Shown here one piece after another: positions 50,661 to 52,077 of a stretch of 52,077 nt of DNA. The DNA is from Enterocloster hominis (ex Liu et al. 2021). GTDB taxonomy: Bacteria; Bacillota; Clostridia; Lachnospirales; Lachnospiraceae. Each line of letters opens with the position of its first letter. Within the stretch, counting starts at the first letter, position 1. A model generated the notes under the pieces. The model was not told the origin of the DNA. It was given only the letters and a program-made list of their open reading frames with translations, and ran no database searches. Both the position numbers and the translations under genes were made by a program. The stretch covers positions 1 to 52,077 of the forward strand of contig JACRTJ010000007.1 of assembly GCA_014385265.1 (NCBI GenBank). The letters are read 5' to 3'.

Positions 50661-51755
50661 ATGGAAAAAGACCCGTTTAAGGAATATTTGAGGGAGTCTG
50701 AACCGGATAAAGCTTATAAGGGGTATGCTTGGAGTACGGCAATCGGACTTCAGGCAGTGGACGGACTCAAACCATCTAAATATTTGATTGATACTGCCAT
50801 TCAGAACATTGAAGGTAAAATCACGATGAAGGAAGCACAGAGTCTTATTGACAGCTATTATGAAGAAAGACCAGTGCATTTGTCCGATGATGAGCGTACC
50901 GAAGAAGCAGATAAGGTTTCGTCCCGTATCGCAGAAATTCTTTCTGAAACAGCGTTTTCATTTTCGCCAAACGAATATATCTCTATCCATCGTAAACTCT
51001 TTCAGGGTATTTATAAACACGCCGGAAAGATCAGAGATTACAACATCACAAAGAAAGAATGGGTGCTTGATGGAGCAACCGTTATGTACGGTAGTGCGTC
51101 CGAACTGAGAGCTACACTTGAATACGATTTTTCGCAGGAGAAAGATTTTAGCTACAAAGGACTTTCAATGGACGAGATTATCCATCATCTTGCGCTATTT
51201 GTTTCAAGGTTATGGCAAATCCATATCTTCGGGGAAGGTAATACGAGAACAACGGCAGTGTTCTTCATCAAATACTTAAAGGCGCTTGGGTTCTCTGCAA
51301 CCAATGATATTTTTGCAGAAAATGCGTGGTATTTCAGAAATGCACTTGTCCGTGCAAACTATACGAACTTGCGAAAAGGTATTCACGAAACAACAGAGTA
51401 TCTGGAAGCGTTTCTCAGAAATCTACTTTTGAACGAGAAAAATGAGCTTTATAATCGAAATCTTCATATAAGTGGACTTTTGAATGAAGAAAAAGTGGAC
51501 ATTCAAGATACAAAAGTGGATAATGAAAGTGTACTTTCCGAAAAAGGTAGTGATTTCTCGGTAAAAACGACGATTCATATCCATAGACTTTTTGAAAAGT
51601 TTGGTTTCGATGAGGTGTTTGGAAGAAGTGCAGTTATGGAACTTCTTGGGCTGAAAGGTTCAGGTGCTTCAAAACTTCTTTCCAATTTAGTGCAGGCAGA
51701 TATTATTGAGCCAGTATCCGGTCACGGAAAAGGAAGATATAAATTTAAGATGTAA
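50661..51755 (+). CDS. Fic-family protein with VbhA-like N-terminal region
   Basis: A 364-residue Fic protein (AMP-transfer family). The Fic loop is HIFGEGNTRTT (residues 188-198, catalytic His188), a variant of HPFxxGNGRxxR with Ile for Pro and Thr for Gly. The Fic core includes SPNEYISIHRKLFQGIY and the flap ending in DYNITKKEWVLDG (key YNITKKEW). Residues 47-67 (IQNIEGKITMKEAQSLIDSYY) resemble a VbhA antitoxin helix, in which a Ser/TxxxE(G/N) motif blocks ATP; here Ile47 replaces Ser/Thr, with Glu51-Gly52 kept. A C-terminal winged helix (about 305-364) follows. ATG 50661 has GAGGT upstream. Confidence 0.88.
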   Translation: MEKDPFKEYLRESEPDKAYKGYAWSTAIGLQAVDGLKPSKYLIDTAIQNIEGKITMKEAQSLIDSYYEERPVHLSDDERTEEADKVSSRIAEILSETAFSFSPNEYISIHRKLFQGIYKHAGKIRDYNITKKEWVLDGATVMYGSASELRATLEYDFSQEKDFSYKGLSMDEIIHHLALFVSRLWQIHIFGEGNTRTTAVFFIKYLKALGFSATNDIFAENAWYFRNALVRANYTNLRKGIHETTEYLEAFLRNLLLNEKNELYNRNLHISGLLNEEKVDIQDTKVDNESVLSEKGSDFSVKTTIHIHRLFEKFGFDEVFGRSAVMELLGLKGSGASKLLSNLVQADIIEPVSGHGKGRYKFKM

Positions 51756-51776
51756 TTTGGGCATTGTAGGGGGCTG

Positions 51777-51796
51777 TCGGTTAATACCGATTTTTT
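51777..51796 (+). terminator. Terminator of the fic gene
   Basis: TCGGT (51777-51781) and ACCGA (51786-51790), followed by TTTTTT. The stem is short, but the larger inverted repeat at 51812 may add to it. Confidence 0.6.
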
Positions 51797-51811
51797 CCCC
51801 GGATAACAAAA

Positions 51812-51878
51812 GAATGAGACAGTCCGCAGAACTCCTGGCTTTTTCAGGGCCATAGTTTTCTGCCGGACTGTCTCATTC
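51812..51878. repeat. Long inverted repeat near an IS end
   Basis: GAATGAGACAGTCCG-CAGA (51812-51830) is the inverse of 51859-51878, with a one-base gap. The sequence GAGACAGTCC resembles the ends of IS1182-type elements, so it may be two IS ends or an IS end acting as a terminator. Both directions have T-rich tails. Confidence 0.55.
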
Positions 51879-51944
51879 CCTTTTTGTCTCCAATTTCAGG
51901 GCATAGTATCCCCTCGTTTGGCATTTTGGGAACGCTCATTGCCT

Positions 51945-52077
51945 TTAAGCAGTTTTTTGTTCCTTTTTCCCTTCGTATTTTTCAATCTCATGATGCAGAA
52001 ACCGGTGGTATTTCATGATATTCCGCCCGATCGCATACAGCATGAACTCTTTATACACCTTTTCTTTTGAACGGTAA
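51945..52077 (-). mobile_element. IS1182-family transposase, C-terminal end (partial)
   Basis: Forty-three residues plus stop on the minus strand, starting outside the window. Sequence EKVYKEFMLYAIGRNIMKYH then RFLHHEIEKYE resembles the C-terminus of IS1182/DDE transposases, where a KE(F/Y)xLYAxGxNIxKxH pattern is usual. The inverted repeat at 51812-51878 may be the element's end. It supports the idea that the region after lysS is accessory. Confidence 0.7.

Noticed and set aside
1..52077. CRISPR arrays, rRNA and tRNA genes
   Set aside because: I looked for regularly spaced repeats and for tRNA/rRNA patterns and saw none; the paired 37-bp repeats at 15221 and 16064 are only two copies with genes between.

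Overview
The window looks like the chromosome of an anaerobic low-to-mid GC Firmicute of the Lachnospiraceae / Clostridium clostridioforme type. The signs are strong AGGAGG-type ribosome binding sites, TTGACA-17-TATAAT promoters, a gap-pgk-tpi glycolytic cluster, archaeal-type leuCD, a Mrp/MinD-NifX-DUF134 cluster of anaerobes, a lysyl-tRNA synthetase with an added tRNA-binding domain, and many proteins typical of gut clostridia (DUF3798, DUF3870, DUF3990, DUF4392). No species call is possible from the sequence alone.

Layout. 1-375: 3' end of an oligopeptide/dipeptide ABC ATPase gene. 432-3963: TPP-riboswitch-controlled operon for a thiamine-precursor ABC importer (permease, lipoprotein, ATPase) plus a TatD-like hydrolase. 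4024-4732: a shortened DUF3990 gene and a partner. 4797-9683 (minus): queA, rluF-like, ligA, metA. 9874-13512: nudC, a LysR gene, and leuCD. 13584-15155: a D-glutamate cyclase-like gene (minus) divergent from a DUF3870 gene. 15221-16101: a HEPN-MNT toxin-antitoxin pair between two copies of a 37-bp direct repeat. 16171-17756: an ABC ATPase and permease without a binding protein.

18002-25691 is a more AT-rich block: a GntR regulator divergent from a PepD-type dipeptidase, a DUF3798 lipoprotein, a double-domain RbsA-like ATPase and two permeases. I read this as an uncharacterised import-and-hydrolysis system for a small peptide-like substrate, and it is the best candidate for an undescribed system. 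25997-30348 (minus) holds a DUF134 regulator, two NifX-like proteins, two MinD-type ATPases each with two 4Fe-4S motifs, and a thioredoxin-thioredoxin reductase fusion. A perfect 16+16 bp inverted repeat covers the -35 box of the cluster promoter, and DUF134 appears to start at an ATA codon.

30679-38911 contains an orphan nickel/peptide-type binding lipoprotein, an amidase, a PHP phosphatase, an orphan TAXI binding protein, and a GltS symporter with a CitA/CitB-type two-component system. 39125-42335 is gap, pgk, tpiA. 42344-50090 holds a TetR regulator, DegV, cardiolipin synthase, a MATE exporter, a PPC-domain protein, greA and lysS. After lysS the sequence becomes accessory: a 16-codon stub gene, the C-terminal remnant of a WYL-type regulator, a Fic protein with a VbhA-like N-terminus, and the 3' end of an IS1182-type transposase running off the window.
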